Below, piece by piece: positions 5,701 to 13,898 of a stretch of 13,898 nucleotides of DNA. The notes under the pieces are model-generated. The model was not told the origin of the DNA, searched no databases, and worked only from the letters and a program-made list of their open reading frames with translations. The stretch covers positions 1 to 13,898 of the forward strand of contig CAYWVR010000052.1 in the NCBI GenBank assembly GCA_964461715.1, given 5' to 3'. The DNA is from CAYWVR01 sp964461715. GTDB taxonomy: Bacteria; Planctomycetota; Phycisphaerae; FEN-1346. Each line of letters begins with the position of its first letter. The first letter of the stretch is position 1. The position numbers and the translations under genes were made by a program.

Positions 5701-6324
5701 CCGCCCGTTGCAGAAATCGTTTTTCTTTCGTTGATGCTCATGCCGCGGCCGGGAGACGTGTGCGCGGCACCGGTGCGGGCCGGACGACGTCACGGCAAGG
5801 CCACACCCGCCAGAGCGAACCCGGGAGAACGATCAGACCGGCCGCAACCTCCATGATACCGGGCGCAAGGCCCAAAGCACTGCGCGCGGGGGGCTTGTCG
5901 GCCAGGGCCGCGGGGCCATCGGCGTTGAAAGCCTGGATCGTGCGATGCACGGTGTGGGGATGAACGTCCCAGGCTTCGGCGATCCGGGCCACCAGATGGC
6001 CCTTGAGCCGACATGCGGACCACCCGCGGCTTGGGGCCGGCCCGAACGAGGCGAGCCAACTCCTTCTACTCGGCCCGCGCAAGGGGACGGACAAAAGCCG
6101 GAGAGGCCATGGTCGGGGTCCTCCCGCCCGAGGGTCCACGTGCCATGGTCCGTCATCTGCCCAATCCCTTGGCTAACTTGACGGAACTTCCCTGAAAGGA
6201 CTTGGGGCAAACCAAAGACGCGCCCCTATTGCAGGCCATCCGCGTCGAGAGTACACTTTACGTGAATGAGCTTGCGGCACCGTCCACGTCTGCCGCAACC
6301 GTCCGAGAGCGAGGAGGTGCGAAG
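5701..6324. other. Region between PEP-CTERM and zinc-ribbon genes
   Basis: Apart from the IS630-type remnant (5880-6110) I see no gene here. Just after the PEP-CTERM stop there is an A/T hairpin followed by T-rich sequence (AGAAA-TCGTT-TTTCT near 5712-5726), a weak terminator candidate. Further right a poor promoter-like pair, TTGCAG (6229-6234) and TACACT (6252-6257) with 17-nt spacing, could serve the zinc-ribbon gene. Confidence 0.4.
5880..6110 (-). pseudogene. Decayed IS630-type transposase, N-terminal HTH part
   Basis: From the ATG at 6110 the minus strand reads MASPAFVRPLARAE, a TAG stop, then KELARLVRAGPKPRVVRMSAQG. After a one-base shift it continues HLVARIAEAWDVHPHTVHR and on to FNADGPAALADKPPA. 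This is the helix-turn-helix N-terminus common to IS630-like transposases and related proteins (an IA-x3-DVHPHTVHRTI recognition helix followed by a GPAALAD-KP stretch). The lesions are one nonsense codon (TAG in place of a probable TGG) and one extra base near 6000. Homology stops at about 5880; the catalytic DDE domain is absent. A GGAGG-like site precedes the ATG. It is a dead fragment rather than a working transposase. Confidence 0.7.
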
Positions 6325-6528
6325 ATGCAGCGTCGGGTCCATGTGCTGATTCCCTGGAGTTGCCCCCGATGTGACGCCGAGTTCGTCGTGACGCTCGACC
6401 AGATCGACGCCCATCAGACGGTCTACTGCACAAAATGCCGCGTGGCCATCGCGCTCAAGCCCGACGGGGCGCCGCTGGCACCCGAGCGGCCCCGGGAGGA
6501 CGCCTCGATGTTCCACCAGTTTCCGTGA
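6325..6528 (+). CDS. Small zinc-ribbon protein (CPRC...CTKC)
   Basis: A 67-residue protein with two CxxC knuckles, CPRC (13-16) and CTKC (35-38), spaced as in zinc ribbons of the MJ0042/finger type. The sequence between them (DAEFVVTLDQIDAHQTVY) is typical of the beta-hairpin of such ribbons. The ATG at 6325 is preceded at 7 nt by a perfect AGGAGGT ribosome site, which decides the start over the longer open frame from 6202. There are no membrane segments or signal. The C-terminal third is Pro/Glu/Arg-rich and probably disordered. It stands alone on the plus strand, convergent with rtcB. Possible roles are nucleic-acid or protein binding; none can be fixed. Confidence 0.75.
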   Translation: MQRRVHVLIPWSCPRCDAEFVVTLDQIDAHQTVYCTKCRVAIALKPDGAPLAPERPREDASMFHQFP

Positions 6529-6630
6529 GGGTCATCGGCGGGGCCCTCACCGTTTCAATGGGGCGTGACGCGGCGAGGGGCCCACTCGTCCCACTCGTGG
6601 CGCCACGGTCCTTTCTTGGTCCCCGCCCAC

Positions 6631-6716
6631 GAAAAATCATCCCGGATGAATTTTCCAGATCGGCCGCGGGAGGCCGAATTCGCGAGAATACGGAAATTCA
6701 TCCGGGATGATTTTTC
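6631..6716. repeat. 23-bp perfect inverted repeat with nested palindromes (86 bp overall)
   Basis: The left arm (6631-6653) begins GAAAAATCATCCCGGATGAA and the right arm (6694-6716) is its exact reverse complement over 23 bases. Each arm is itself a near-palindrome, TCATCC-C-GGATGA, so there are four half-sites. The pairing continues imperfectly outward (CAC/GTG with one extra C) and inward (TTCC/GGA). The 40-bp centre contains another stem, CGGCC-GCGGGA-GGCCG (6661-6676). It sits between the convergent zinc-ribbon and rtcB genes, so it may be a two-way terminator; a MITE- or REP-like element is the other reading. RNA from either strand would have T-rich runs after the TCATCC/GGATGA stem. Confidence 0.85.
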
Positions 6717-6723
6717 CGTGCGG

Positions 6724-8187
6724 TCAGCCCTTGATGACGCCCAGGGGGCGCATACGGCAGACCTTGCGGGCAAGGCGGGCCTTCTCGACGACGTCGACGA
6801 TGTCCGCCACGTCCTTGTAGGCCCCGGAGTGCTCCTCCGCCAAGCCCTTCCAGCTCTTCGAGCGGGCAAGGATGCCGCGCGCGGCCAGATCGTCGCGGAC
6901 CTGCTCGCCGCGCTTCAGCTTGGAGGCGGCCTTGCGGGACATCCTGCGGCCGGCCCCATGACAGACGGAGCCGAACGTCTCGTCCAAGGCCTCGGGCCGG
7001 CCGACGAGGAGGAACGAGTAGCGGCCCATATCGCCGGGGATGAGGACGGGCTGGCCGATGTCGCGATGGGCCTCGGGCACCTCCGGGTGGCCGGCGGGGA
7101 AGGCCCGGGTGGCCCCCTTTCGATGGACGCAGAGGGTGCGCTTCTTGCCGTCGATCTCGTGCTCCTCGAGTTTTGCGGAGTTGTGGGCCACGTCGTAGAT
7201 GAGGTCGAGGCCGAGGCCGCCCGGCTCGGCGCCCAAAACCTTCTCCACGGCCCCGCGCACGAGGTCCAGGATGAGCTGGCGGTTGGCGAAGGCGTAGTTG
7301 ACGGCCGAACGCATCGCCCCCAGGTAGGCCCGTCCCAGGTCGCTCTTGACCGGGACGCAGCAGAGCTGGCGGTCCGGAAGGTCGAAGCCGAACTTCCTGG
7401 AGGCCCTGCCGATGGTTTTCAGGAAATCGTCGCATATCTGGTGGCCGAAGCCGCGGCTGCCGGTGTGGATGAGAAAGGTGACCGTGCCGACCTCGGCGCC
7501 GAAAGCCCGGGCGGCCTTCTCGTCGTAGATCTCGTCGACGGTCTGAATCTCGAGGAAATGGTTCCCCGCCCCCAGCGTGCCCACCTGGTCGTTGCCGCGC
7601 TCCAGGGCCCGCTTCGAGACCTGGTCGGGATCGGCGTCGTCGAGGGCCCCGCGGGCCTCGGTGTGGTCGAGGTCCTCGGGCCGCCCGTGGCCTCGCTCGA
7701 CGATGAATCGGGAGCCCTCGGTCATGATGCGGCGCATCTCGTCGGGGGAGAACTTGATCCGCCCGCCCTGCCCCACGCCGCACGGCACGTCGCGGAAGAG
7801 CTGGTCAACGAGGGCCTTGAGCTTCGCCTCGACATCCTCCCGCTTCAGGTCCGAGCGGACCATCCTGACACCGCAGTTGATGTCGTACCCCACACCGCCC
7901 GGCGACACGACGCCGCCCTCCTCAACGTCCGTCGCGGCCACACCGCCGATAGGGAACCCGTAGCCCCAATGGATGTCGGGCATGGCGAGGCTCGCGCGGA
8001 TGATGCCGGGCAGGCAGGCGACGTTGGCGACCTGCTCGGCGGCATTGTCGCCGCGGATGTCGTCGATAAGCCGTTCGTCGGCGTAGATGAGCCCGTCGAC
8101 GTTCATGCAGGGCTTGTAGGACTTGGGGATCCGCCAGCGGCACTCGTCAACCTGCTCCAGCGGGCCGGTGTAGGATTGCTGAGGCAT
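6724..8187 (-). CDS. rtcB: RtcB family RNA ligase (RNA-splicing ligase)
   Basis: A 487-residue full-length RtcB, the GTP- and Mn2+-dependent ligase that joins 2',3'-cyclic phosphate or 3'-phosphate RNA ends to 5'-OH ends through a guanylylated histidine. The conserved residues are all visible: D102 and C105 in GYDINCGVR, H210 in AGNHFLE, H241 in IHTGSRG, H335 in AHNSAK, the GMP-accepting H410 in CHGAGRRMSR, and the C-terminal K486 in GVIKG. LIPGDMGRYSFLL (382-394) fits the substrate/GTP loop. It is therefore expected to be active. A GAGGAAGG stretch lies upstream of the ATG at 8187. It appears as a single gene: no archease, RtcA or RtcR is beside it. The inverted repeat at 6631-6716 lies directly downstream. 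Confidence 0.95.
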   Translation of the reverse strand: MPQQSYTGPLEQVDECRWRIPKSYKPCMNVDGLIYADERLIDDIRGDNAAEQVANVACLPGIIRASLAMPDIHWGYGFPIGGVAATDVEEGGVVSPGGVGYDINCGVRMVRSDLKREDVEAKLKALVDQLFRDVPCGVGQGGRIKFSPDEMRRIMTEGSRFIVERGHGRPEDLDHTEARGALDDADPDQVSKRALERGNDQVGTLGAGNHFLEIQTVDEIYDEKAARAFGAEVGTVTFLIHTGSRGFGHQICDDFLKTIGRASRKFGFDLPDRQLCCVPVKSDLGRAYLGAMRSAVNYAFANRQLILDLVRGAVEKVLGAEPGGLGLDLIYDVAHNSAKLEEHEIDGKKRTLCVHRKGATRAFPAGHPEVPEAHRDIGQPVLIPGDMGRYSFLLVGRPEALDETFGSVCHGAGRRMSRKAASKLKRGEQVRDDLAARGILARSKSWKGLAEEHSGAYKDVADIVDVVEKARLARKVCRMRPLGVIKG

Positions 8188-8584
8188 GACCCTTACCCTT
8201 CCTCTTGGACGGCTAACCCGGATATTTCACGCCGCTCATTGTGATCGGAGTAGCGCGATGGCCCAACCCGGCGTAAGATCGGGACTTCCGATTCTTCCAC
8301 GGCTTCTACGGCGGCTACGGTTCCCTGCCCCTCCACGTCTTTGCGGGCGAGCAGTTGCCGGTGCCGTACCTGCGGCCGACCGACATCGATGCGGCCAAAC
8401 ACAGCCGGGCGGTCCGGAAGGGGTCGGTCCGACGCTTCCGGCAGGCGTGGCCGGACGTGCGGGTCCTCGTCCGGACCGACTCGGGCTTCTGCCGCTCCCG
8501 TCCCGCGGCCCCGTCCCGCGCGCCCCAACGAGCCGTCAAACAGGCTTGATGGCGAAGTCGGGATGCGGCGATGCAACCTCCGGG
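8188..8584. other. Intergenic region around an IS1380-type remnant
   Basis: Apart from the transposase fragment (8277-8549) nothing codes here. An 8-base direct repeat, GGCTAACC, flanks the fragment at 8211-8218 and 8583-8590; the second copy supplies the stop codon of the neighbouring minus-strand gene. The sequence just after the first copy, CCGGATATTTCAC, may be a leftover element end, but no matching inverted copy is clear at the other side. Confidence 0.4.
8277..8549 (+). pseudogene. IS1380-type DDE transposase fragment
   Basis: The plus strand is open from 8277 to a TGA at 8547 and carries a clear internal piece of an IS1380-family transposase: FRFFHGFYGGYGSLPLHVF, then GEQLPVPYLRPTDIDAAKHS, then RFRQAWPDVRVLVRTDSGFC. 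The DSGFCR motif contains one of the catalytic acidic residues of the family. The N-terminal third and everything after DSGFCR are missing; the sequence turns into unrelated Pro/Arg-rich residues. There is no start codon or ribosome site of its own. It is a truncated, non-functional remnant lying between rtcB and the fbaB unit. Confidence 0.8.
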
Positions 8585-9232
8585 CTAACCAAGAATCGCC
8601 CGCACCTCTTCCAGCCGATCCGGCCGCAGGCGGACCCGGTCGTCCGACCATTCGACGAGGCCCTCGCCCTCCCACCCGAGAATGGCGTCGCGAAGGTCTT
8701 CGTCGGAGTGGAATCGGCGTTTTCCGGGCCAAGCCCGGATCCCGCCGACCGTCAAGCCCGGTCCCGCCGGCGCGTCCTCGGTGCCCTTCTCCTCGGCGTG
8801 GGTTGCGAGGCACCGGAGGACGTCCTCGCGGGCGAGGCGCTCGATGCGGCCGGGCGGGTCGTGGAGGCTGCCTACAAACCGCTCGACGCTCGTGTAGTCC
8901 GGGTAGCGCGCGCCGATGAAGTCGCGGACCTGGAGCGTGCCCTCGGTATCGGGCTCGAGCGTGCCGGCCAGATGGGCCTCGACGCACAGGAGCCCCACGG
9001 TCCGCATGATCCTCTCGGCGGCATCGCCGGCGTCGAGAGCGGCGTCGGCGGCCCAGAGGAACTGGAGCCCGTCCATGCCCACGCGGACCCGCGCCGCCTC
9101 ATTCCCCTCGAGCGGGCGGACCTCGTAGGCCCCCGTGAACGGCGGCAGGTCCGCCGCCGGCCCGGCCCCCAGGAAACGCACGCAGCGTCTCTCGCCCTCC
9201 GGCCCGAGCGTGACCGTGTCCCGCCCGTTCAT
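8585..9232 (-). CDS. Unrecognised 215-aa protein coupled to fbaB
   Basis: A 215-residue protein that I do not recognise. The start at 9232 overlaps the aldolase stop as ATGA, so it is very likely translated by coupling from fbaB. Composition is acidic and soluble, with no signal peptide or membrane segment. The N-terminal half (about 30-110) contains YEVRPLEG and MDGLQFLWAADAALDAGDAAERI, likely alpha/beta. The C-terminal 50 residues (RRFHSDEDLRDAIL, then GLVEWSDDRVRLRPDRLEEV) have the helix-helix-wing rhythm of a winged-helix domain, but this is only a guess. The stop codon lies inside an 8-bp repeat shared with the other side of the IS1380 remnant, so the original C-terminus may have been changed. 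A role connected to the aldolase step or its control is inferred from coupling alone. Confidence 0.75.
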   Translation of the reverse strand: MNGRDTVTLGPEGERRCVRFLGAGPAADLPPFTGAYEVRPLEGNEAARVRVGMDGLQFLWAADAALDAGDAAERIMRTVGLLCVEAHLAGTLEPDTEGTLQVRDFIGARYPDYTSVERFVGSLHDPPGRIERLAREDVLRCLATHAEEKGTEDAPAGPGLTVGGIRAWPGKRRFHSDEDLRDAILGWEGEGLVEWSDDRVRLRPDRLEEVRAILG

Positions 9233-10299
9233 GCGACCGTGACCTCGTCGGCGAGGTACACGTCTTGGATGGCGTGGAAGAGTTTGACGCCCTCGTCCAT
9301 CGGCTTCTGGAAGGTCTTGCGGCCGCTGATCAGACCCGTCCCCCCGGCCCGCTTGTTGATGACGGCGGTGCGGACCGCCTGGGCGAAGTCGTCCTTGCCC
9401 GAGGCCCCGCCGGAGTTGATCATCGGGACGCGGCCCATGTAGCAGTTGACGACCTGCCAGCGAGTCCACTCAATGGGATGGTCGGGGATCAGCTCGCCAT
9501 AGAGGCGGTCGTCGGTGCGGCCGTACTTCTCCTTCTGGGCCATCGCCGGATAGCCGCCGTTCGTCTGCGGTTGCTTCTGCTTAACGATGTCGGCCTCGAT
9601 CGTGACGCCGAGATGGTTGGCCTGGCCCGTCAGGTCGGCCGCCAGGTGATAGTCGGCCTCCTTGGTCTTGAAGGCGTTGTTGCGGAGGTAGCACCAGAGG
9701 ACGGTGAACATGCCGCGCGCGTGGGCCTCCTCGAACGCCTCGCTGACCTCCTGGATCTGGCGGCGACATTCCTCGGCGCCGAAGTAGATGGTCGCGCCGA
9801 CGGCCGCCGCTCCCATCCAATACGCCTCCTCGACGGTGGCAAACATCGTCTGGTCGTAGAAGTTCGGGTACGTGAGGAGCTCGGAGTGGTTGAGCTTGCA
9901 GATGAAGGGGATGCGGTGGGCGTACTTTCGGCTGACGGCCCCGAGGACGCCGAGGGTCGAAGCCACGGCGTTGCACCCGCCCTCGATGGCCAGCTCGACG
10001 ATCCGCTCGGGGTCGAAGTAGATCGGGTTCGGCGCGAACGACGCGGCCCCGGAGTGCTCGATGCCCTGGTCGACCGGCAGGATCGAGAGGTACCCCGTCC
10101 CGCCGAGGCGGCCGTGCTCAAAGACGCGGCGGAGCTGGTTAAGGACGGGCGTCGGTCGATCGCCCGCGGCCGTCACCCGGTCGAGGAAGTCGGGCCCGGG
10201 CAGGTGGAGGTGATCCTTGGCGATGCCCTTCGCCTCGTAGCCGAGGAGATCCTCAGCCTCGGGGCCGAGGTGCTTGCGAACGGTATCCATGGCGGCCAT
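9229..10299 (-). CDS. fbaB: Class I fructose-bisphosphate aldolase (DhnA/FbaB type)
   Basis: A 356-residue aldolase that cleaves fructose 1,6-bisphosphate to dihydroxyacetone phosphate and glyceraldehyde 3-phosphate in glycolysis and runs the reverse reaction in gluconeogenesis, in the cytoplasm. It follows the E. coli FbaB sequence, as I remember it, almost along its whole length: GRLGGTGYLSILPVDQGIEH (63-82), YAHRIPFICKLNH (126-138), MGAAAVGATIYFGAEE (162-177), YHLAADLTGQANHL (217-230), IEADIVKQK (234-242, the region of the Schiff-base lysine), NSGGASGKDD (295-304) and INKRAGGTGLISGRKTFQKP (314-333). The last two bind phosphate. The ATG at 10299 has AGGAGA 5 nt upstream; the next ATG (10290) would be too far. 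A promoter at 10333-10362 reads into it. It heads a two-gene unit with the unknown gene downstream. Confidence 0.95.
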   Translation of the reverse strand: MAAMDTVRKHLGPEAEDLLGYEAKGIAKDHLHLPGPDFLDRVTAAGDRPTPVLNQLRRVFEHGRLGGTGYLSILPVDQGIEHSGAASFAPNPIYFDPERIVELAIEGGCNAVASTLGVLGAVSRKYAHRIPFICKLNHSELLTYPNFYDQTMFATVEEAYWMGAAAVGATIYFGAEECRRQIQEVSEAFEEAHARGMFTVLWCYLRNNAFKTKEADYHLAADLTGQANHLGVTIEADIVKQKQPQTNGGYPAMAQKEKYGRTDDRLYGELIPDHPIEWTRWQVVNCYMGRVPMINSGGASGKDDFAQAVRTAVINKRAGGTGLISGRKTFQKPMDEGVKLFHAIQDVYLADEVTVA

Positions 10300-10332
10300 G
10301 GCGGTCTCCTTGCATGCGGTGCAATGGGTTCC

Positions 10333-10362
10333 ACTATAGTCGCCCGCTCGTCGGCCGGTCAA
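10333..10362 (-). promoter_or_regulatory. Promoter of the fbaB unit
   Basis: On the minus strand TTGACC (10362-10357) and TATAGT (10338-10333) are 18 nt apart. Both hexamers match the housekeeping consensus at five of six bases. The start of transcription would be near 10326, giving a leader of about 27 nt with AGGAGA before the ATG. Confidence 0.65.
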
Positions 10363-10370
10363 GCACCCGC

Positions 10371-10398
10371 GCGGGTTGGGCTTCGCGGGTTGGGCTTC
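10371..10398. repeat. 14-bp tandem duplication GCGGGTTGGGCTTC
   Basis: Two exact copies, 10371-10384 and 10385-10398, followed by GCGC. It lies in the 158-bp divergent spacer between fbaB and the sulfatase, just upstream of the fbaB -35 box. It could be a pair of regulator sites or simple slippage. Confidence 0.85.
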
Positions 10399-10457
10399 GC
10401 GCTTGCGTGATGGGCGTCCGGGCGGCAAGATAGGGGAGAGCACGCGAGAGGAGACCC

Positions 10458-11849
10458 ATGCGACGCCCGAACATCCTCATCCTCCACACCGACCAGCAGC
10501 GCGGCGACGCCCTCCGGGCCGCCGGGAACCCCGACATCCGGACGCCGAGCCTCGACCGCTTGGCGGCCGAGGGCGTCAACTACCTGCGCCACTACGTCCA
10601 GTCGCCGGTCTCGATGCCCAGCCGGGCGAGCTTCCTGACGGGCCAGTACGGCTCGACCCTTGGCTGCACGGACAACGGCATTCCCGTGCCGATCGACGCG
10701 CCGACGCTGCCCCGGCTCCTCAAACCGTACGGCTACACGAGTGCCCTGGTGGGCAAGCTCCACTTCCAGCCCCACGCCTGCCGCGACCATCGCGAGGCCC
10801 ACCCCGACTACGGTTTCGATCACCTGGAGCTCTCCGACGAGCCGGGCTGCTACGAGGACGCCTACCGAGCCTGGGTCCGCCGCCAGGCCCCGGAGCACCT
10901 CGACGCGGTCAGCGTGGGCCTGCCGCCGGCCACGAACATCTGGCAGCGGACGATGCACGTCGACGACGGCATCCGGCATCCGGAGGAACGGTTCCCGAAG
11001 CGGCCGGTGCCGTTTGAGGCCCCGAGCGAGCTGACCCACACGGCCTTCGTCGCCGAGCAGACGATCGAGTTCCTCCGGCGGCACAAGGCGCGCGAGCCGT
11101 TCTTCATGTTCTCGGGGTTCTACTCGCCGCACGACCCGTGGGTCGTCCCGCAGGAGTTCCTCGACCTCTACGACCCGAAGACGCTGGCTGTGCCGGAGTT
11201 CCCGCCCGAGATGGACGCGAAGCGCGGCGAGGCGTTCTCCGACGAGGTGCTGCGCGGCGCGAGGCAAGGGTACTACGCGATGGTCAGCGAGGTGGACCAC
11301 CACGTGGGGCGGGTGCTGGCGGAGCTCGAGGCGTTGGGCCTCGCCCAGGAGACGATCGTCGTCTTCACCTCCGACCACGGCGACTGGCTGGGCGAGCACC
11401 TCCGATGGGGCAAAGGCTACCCCGGGCACGACTGCATCACGCGGACGCCGCTCCTCGTGCGATGGCCGGCGGGCTTGGAGGCCCGGGGCGTGGAGGTCGA
11501 GAACATCGTCGAGGCTCTGGACGTCCTGCCGGCGCTACTGGAGTGGTCGGGCATCCCGGTCCCGCCGCACGTCCAGGGGCGGCCTCTGCCGACCGAGGCC
11601 GACGGCGGGCACCGGATGATGGCCCTGACGGAGCAGGCCAGCTGGAAAACGCTCCGGACGCCGGGCCTGCGATACGTTCTCTGCGCCAGCAGCCACGAGG
11701 AGTTGTACGACCTCGACAAGGACCCCGGAGGCTACCGGGACCTCGCCGGCGACCCCCAGTACGCCGACCTCGTCGCGACGTTCCGCGGCGAGCTGGCCCG
11801 CCGGCTCATCGAGATGGAGCAGCCCCACCGTCGGGTGTGGCCGTACTGA
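10458..11849 (+). CDS. Sulfatase, Ser-type (formylglycine-dependent), without signal peptide
   Basis: A 463-residue type I sulfatase (alkaline-phosphatase superfamily) that would hydrolyse sulfate esters. The N-terminus is NILILHTDQQRGDAL (5-19), whose D12 and Q13 are metal ligands. The formylglycine motif is S52-M-P-S-R followed by ASFLTG: Ser replaces the more usual Cys, so maturation would need a Ser-type (AtsB/anSME radical SAM) enzyme. K100 and H102 (VGKLH), FTSDHGDWLGEH (303-314, D306 and H307) and K319 complete the site. The C-terminal part has LYDLDKDPGGYRDLA as in most sulfatases. There is no signal peptide, so the protein seems cytoplasmic, acting on imported sulfated sugars or small molecules; that is an inference. 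AGGAG lies 6 nt before the ATG at 10458. It is divergent from fbaB and has no partner gene here. Downstream, ACTCA/TGAGT arms near 11864-11879 form a weak hairpin. Confidence 0.92.
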   Translation: MRRPNILILHTDQQRGDALRAAGNPDIRTPSLDRLAAEGVNYLRHYVQSPVSMPSRASFLTGQYGSTLGCTDNGIPVPIDAPTLPRLLKPYGYTSALVGKLHFQPHACRDHREAHPDYGFDHLELSDEPGCYEDAYRAWVRRQAPEHLDAVSVGLPPATNIWQRTMHVDDGIRHPEERFPKRPVPFEAPSELTHTAFVAEQTIEFLRRHKAREPFFMFSGFYSPHDPWVVPQEFLDLYDPKTLAVPEFPPEMDAKRGEAFSDEVLRGARQGYYAMVSEVDHHVGRVLAELEALGLAQETIVVFTSDHGDWLGEHLRWGKGYPGHDCITRTPLLVRWPAGLEARGVEVENIVEALDVLPALLEWSGIPVPPHVQGRPLPTEADGGHRMMALTEQASWKTLRTPGLRYVLCASSHEELYDLDKDPGGYRDLAGDPQYADLVATFRGELARRLIEMEQPHRRVWPY

Positions 11850-12030
11850 GACCGTCCCCTTTACTCAATACACTGAGTGGCTGGCAAACGTCGGTTGCTG
11901 TGTCGGCGACGATTGCTTTCCGGCCTGCCCTGTCATGACAACTCCTCCCGGGGATTACCCACCGATCTCAAGCCCGCAATTACAGAGACATCCTAACACT
12001 TAAGAAAGAGTTCGCGGAAGAGGCAAGCGC

Positions 12031-12064
12031 AAAAAAGGAGCCGGGCCTTTTCGGGGCCCGGCTC
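12031..12064 (-). terminator. Intrinsic terminator of the rRNA operon
   Basis: Read on the minus strand, GAGCCGGGCC (12064-12055) pairs perfectly with GGCCCGGCTC (12047-12038) across a seven-base loop, and CTTTTTT follows directly. The stem has 10 base pairs. It lies just after the 5S rRNA, as expected for the end of an rRNA transcription unit. Confidence 0.93.
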
Positions 12065-12076
12065 ACGAAAGAATAG

Positions 12077-12183
<107 letters not shown>

Positions 12184-12282
12184 AAAACCCGGGATGTCAA
12201 GGAAGGCGTCGGGTGAATAGCGGCAACGGTGCGGGCGAATCGAACGCGCGTCTTGAGACGAGACTACAAGAGACCGCAATGA

Positions 12283-13898
<1,616 letters not shown>

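Noticed and set aside
6565..8244. A 559-codon plus-strand open frame opposite rtcB
   Set aside because: The minus strand encodes a complete RtcB with every catalytic residue; the plus frame is its mirror and matches nothing.
8186..9442. Plus-strand open frame across the IS1380 remnant and the opposite strand of the unknown gene
   Set aside because: It runs antisense to a gene coupled to fbaB by ATGA and has no ribosome site; its first part is not in the transposase frame.
9265..10410. Plus-strand open frame opposite fbaB
   Set aside because: FbaB on the minus strand is certain from end to end; the mirror frame is an artefact of GC bias.
10359..11429. A 356-codon minus-strand open frame opposite the sulfatase
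   Set aside because: It is the mirror of a clear sulfatase with all active-site motifs.

Overview
The window is GC-rich (roughly two thirds G+C by eye) and most likely comes from a Planctomycetota or Phycisphaerae-like bacterium. That inference rests on the mix of genes: a PEP-CTERM sorted protein, a DUF1080/3-keto-disaccharide hydrolase-type protein, a sulfatase, a stand-alone CpaF-type ATPase and decayed transposases. The lineage is inferred, not shown; the 23S rRNA at the right end would settle it.

Left part (1-1874, minus strand): a tightly packed five-gene cluster that reads ArsR repressor, small Cys-rich protein with two tandem repeats, DsrE-family protein, SAM methyltransferase, ABC-transporter ATPase (cut by the window edge). 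Genes overlap by 49, 4 and 11 nt, with one 30-nt gap, so this is almost certainly one operon. It is preceded by a TTGACG-N17-TAGTCT promoter with a small palindrome over the -10. I read it as an ArsR-controlled metal/metalloid or sulfur-related response unit. It is the most interesting part of the window. The next 850 bp hold no convincing gene, only short tandem repeats.

Middle (2726-8187): a DUF1080 protein and a solitary CpaF/VirB11-type ATPase on the minus strand; then on the plus strand a promoter-like site, a very strong intrinsic terminator only about 20 nt further on, and a secreted PEP-CTERM protein. These are followed by a decayed IS630-type transposase N-terminus (minus), a 67-aa zinc-ribbon protein (plus), a long composite inverted repeat, and an RtcB RNA ligase (minus).

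Right part (8188-13898): an IS1380-type transposase fragment; a two-gene unit of class I fructose-bisphosphate aldolase (fbaB) translationally coupled to an unrecognised 215-aa protein (minus); a divergent Ser-type sulfatase without a signal peptide (plus); and then the end of an rRNA operon on the minus strand: the 3' half of 23S rRNA, 5S rRNA and a perfect intrinsic terminator. No tRNA, CRISPR array or intact mobile element was seen.
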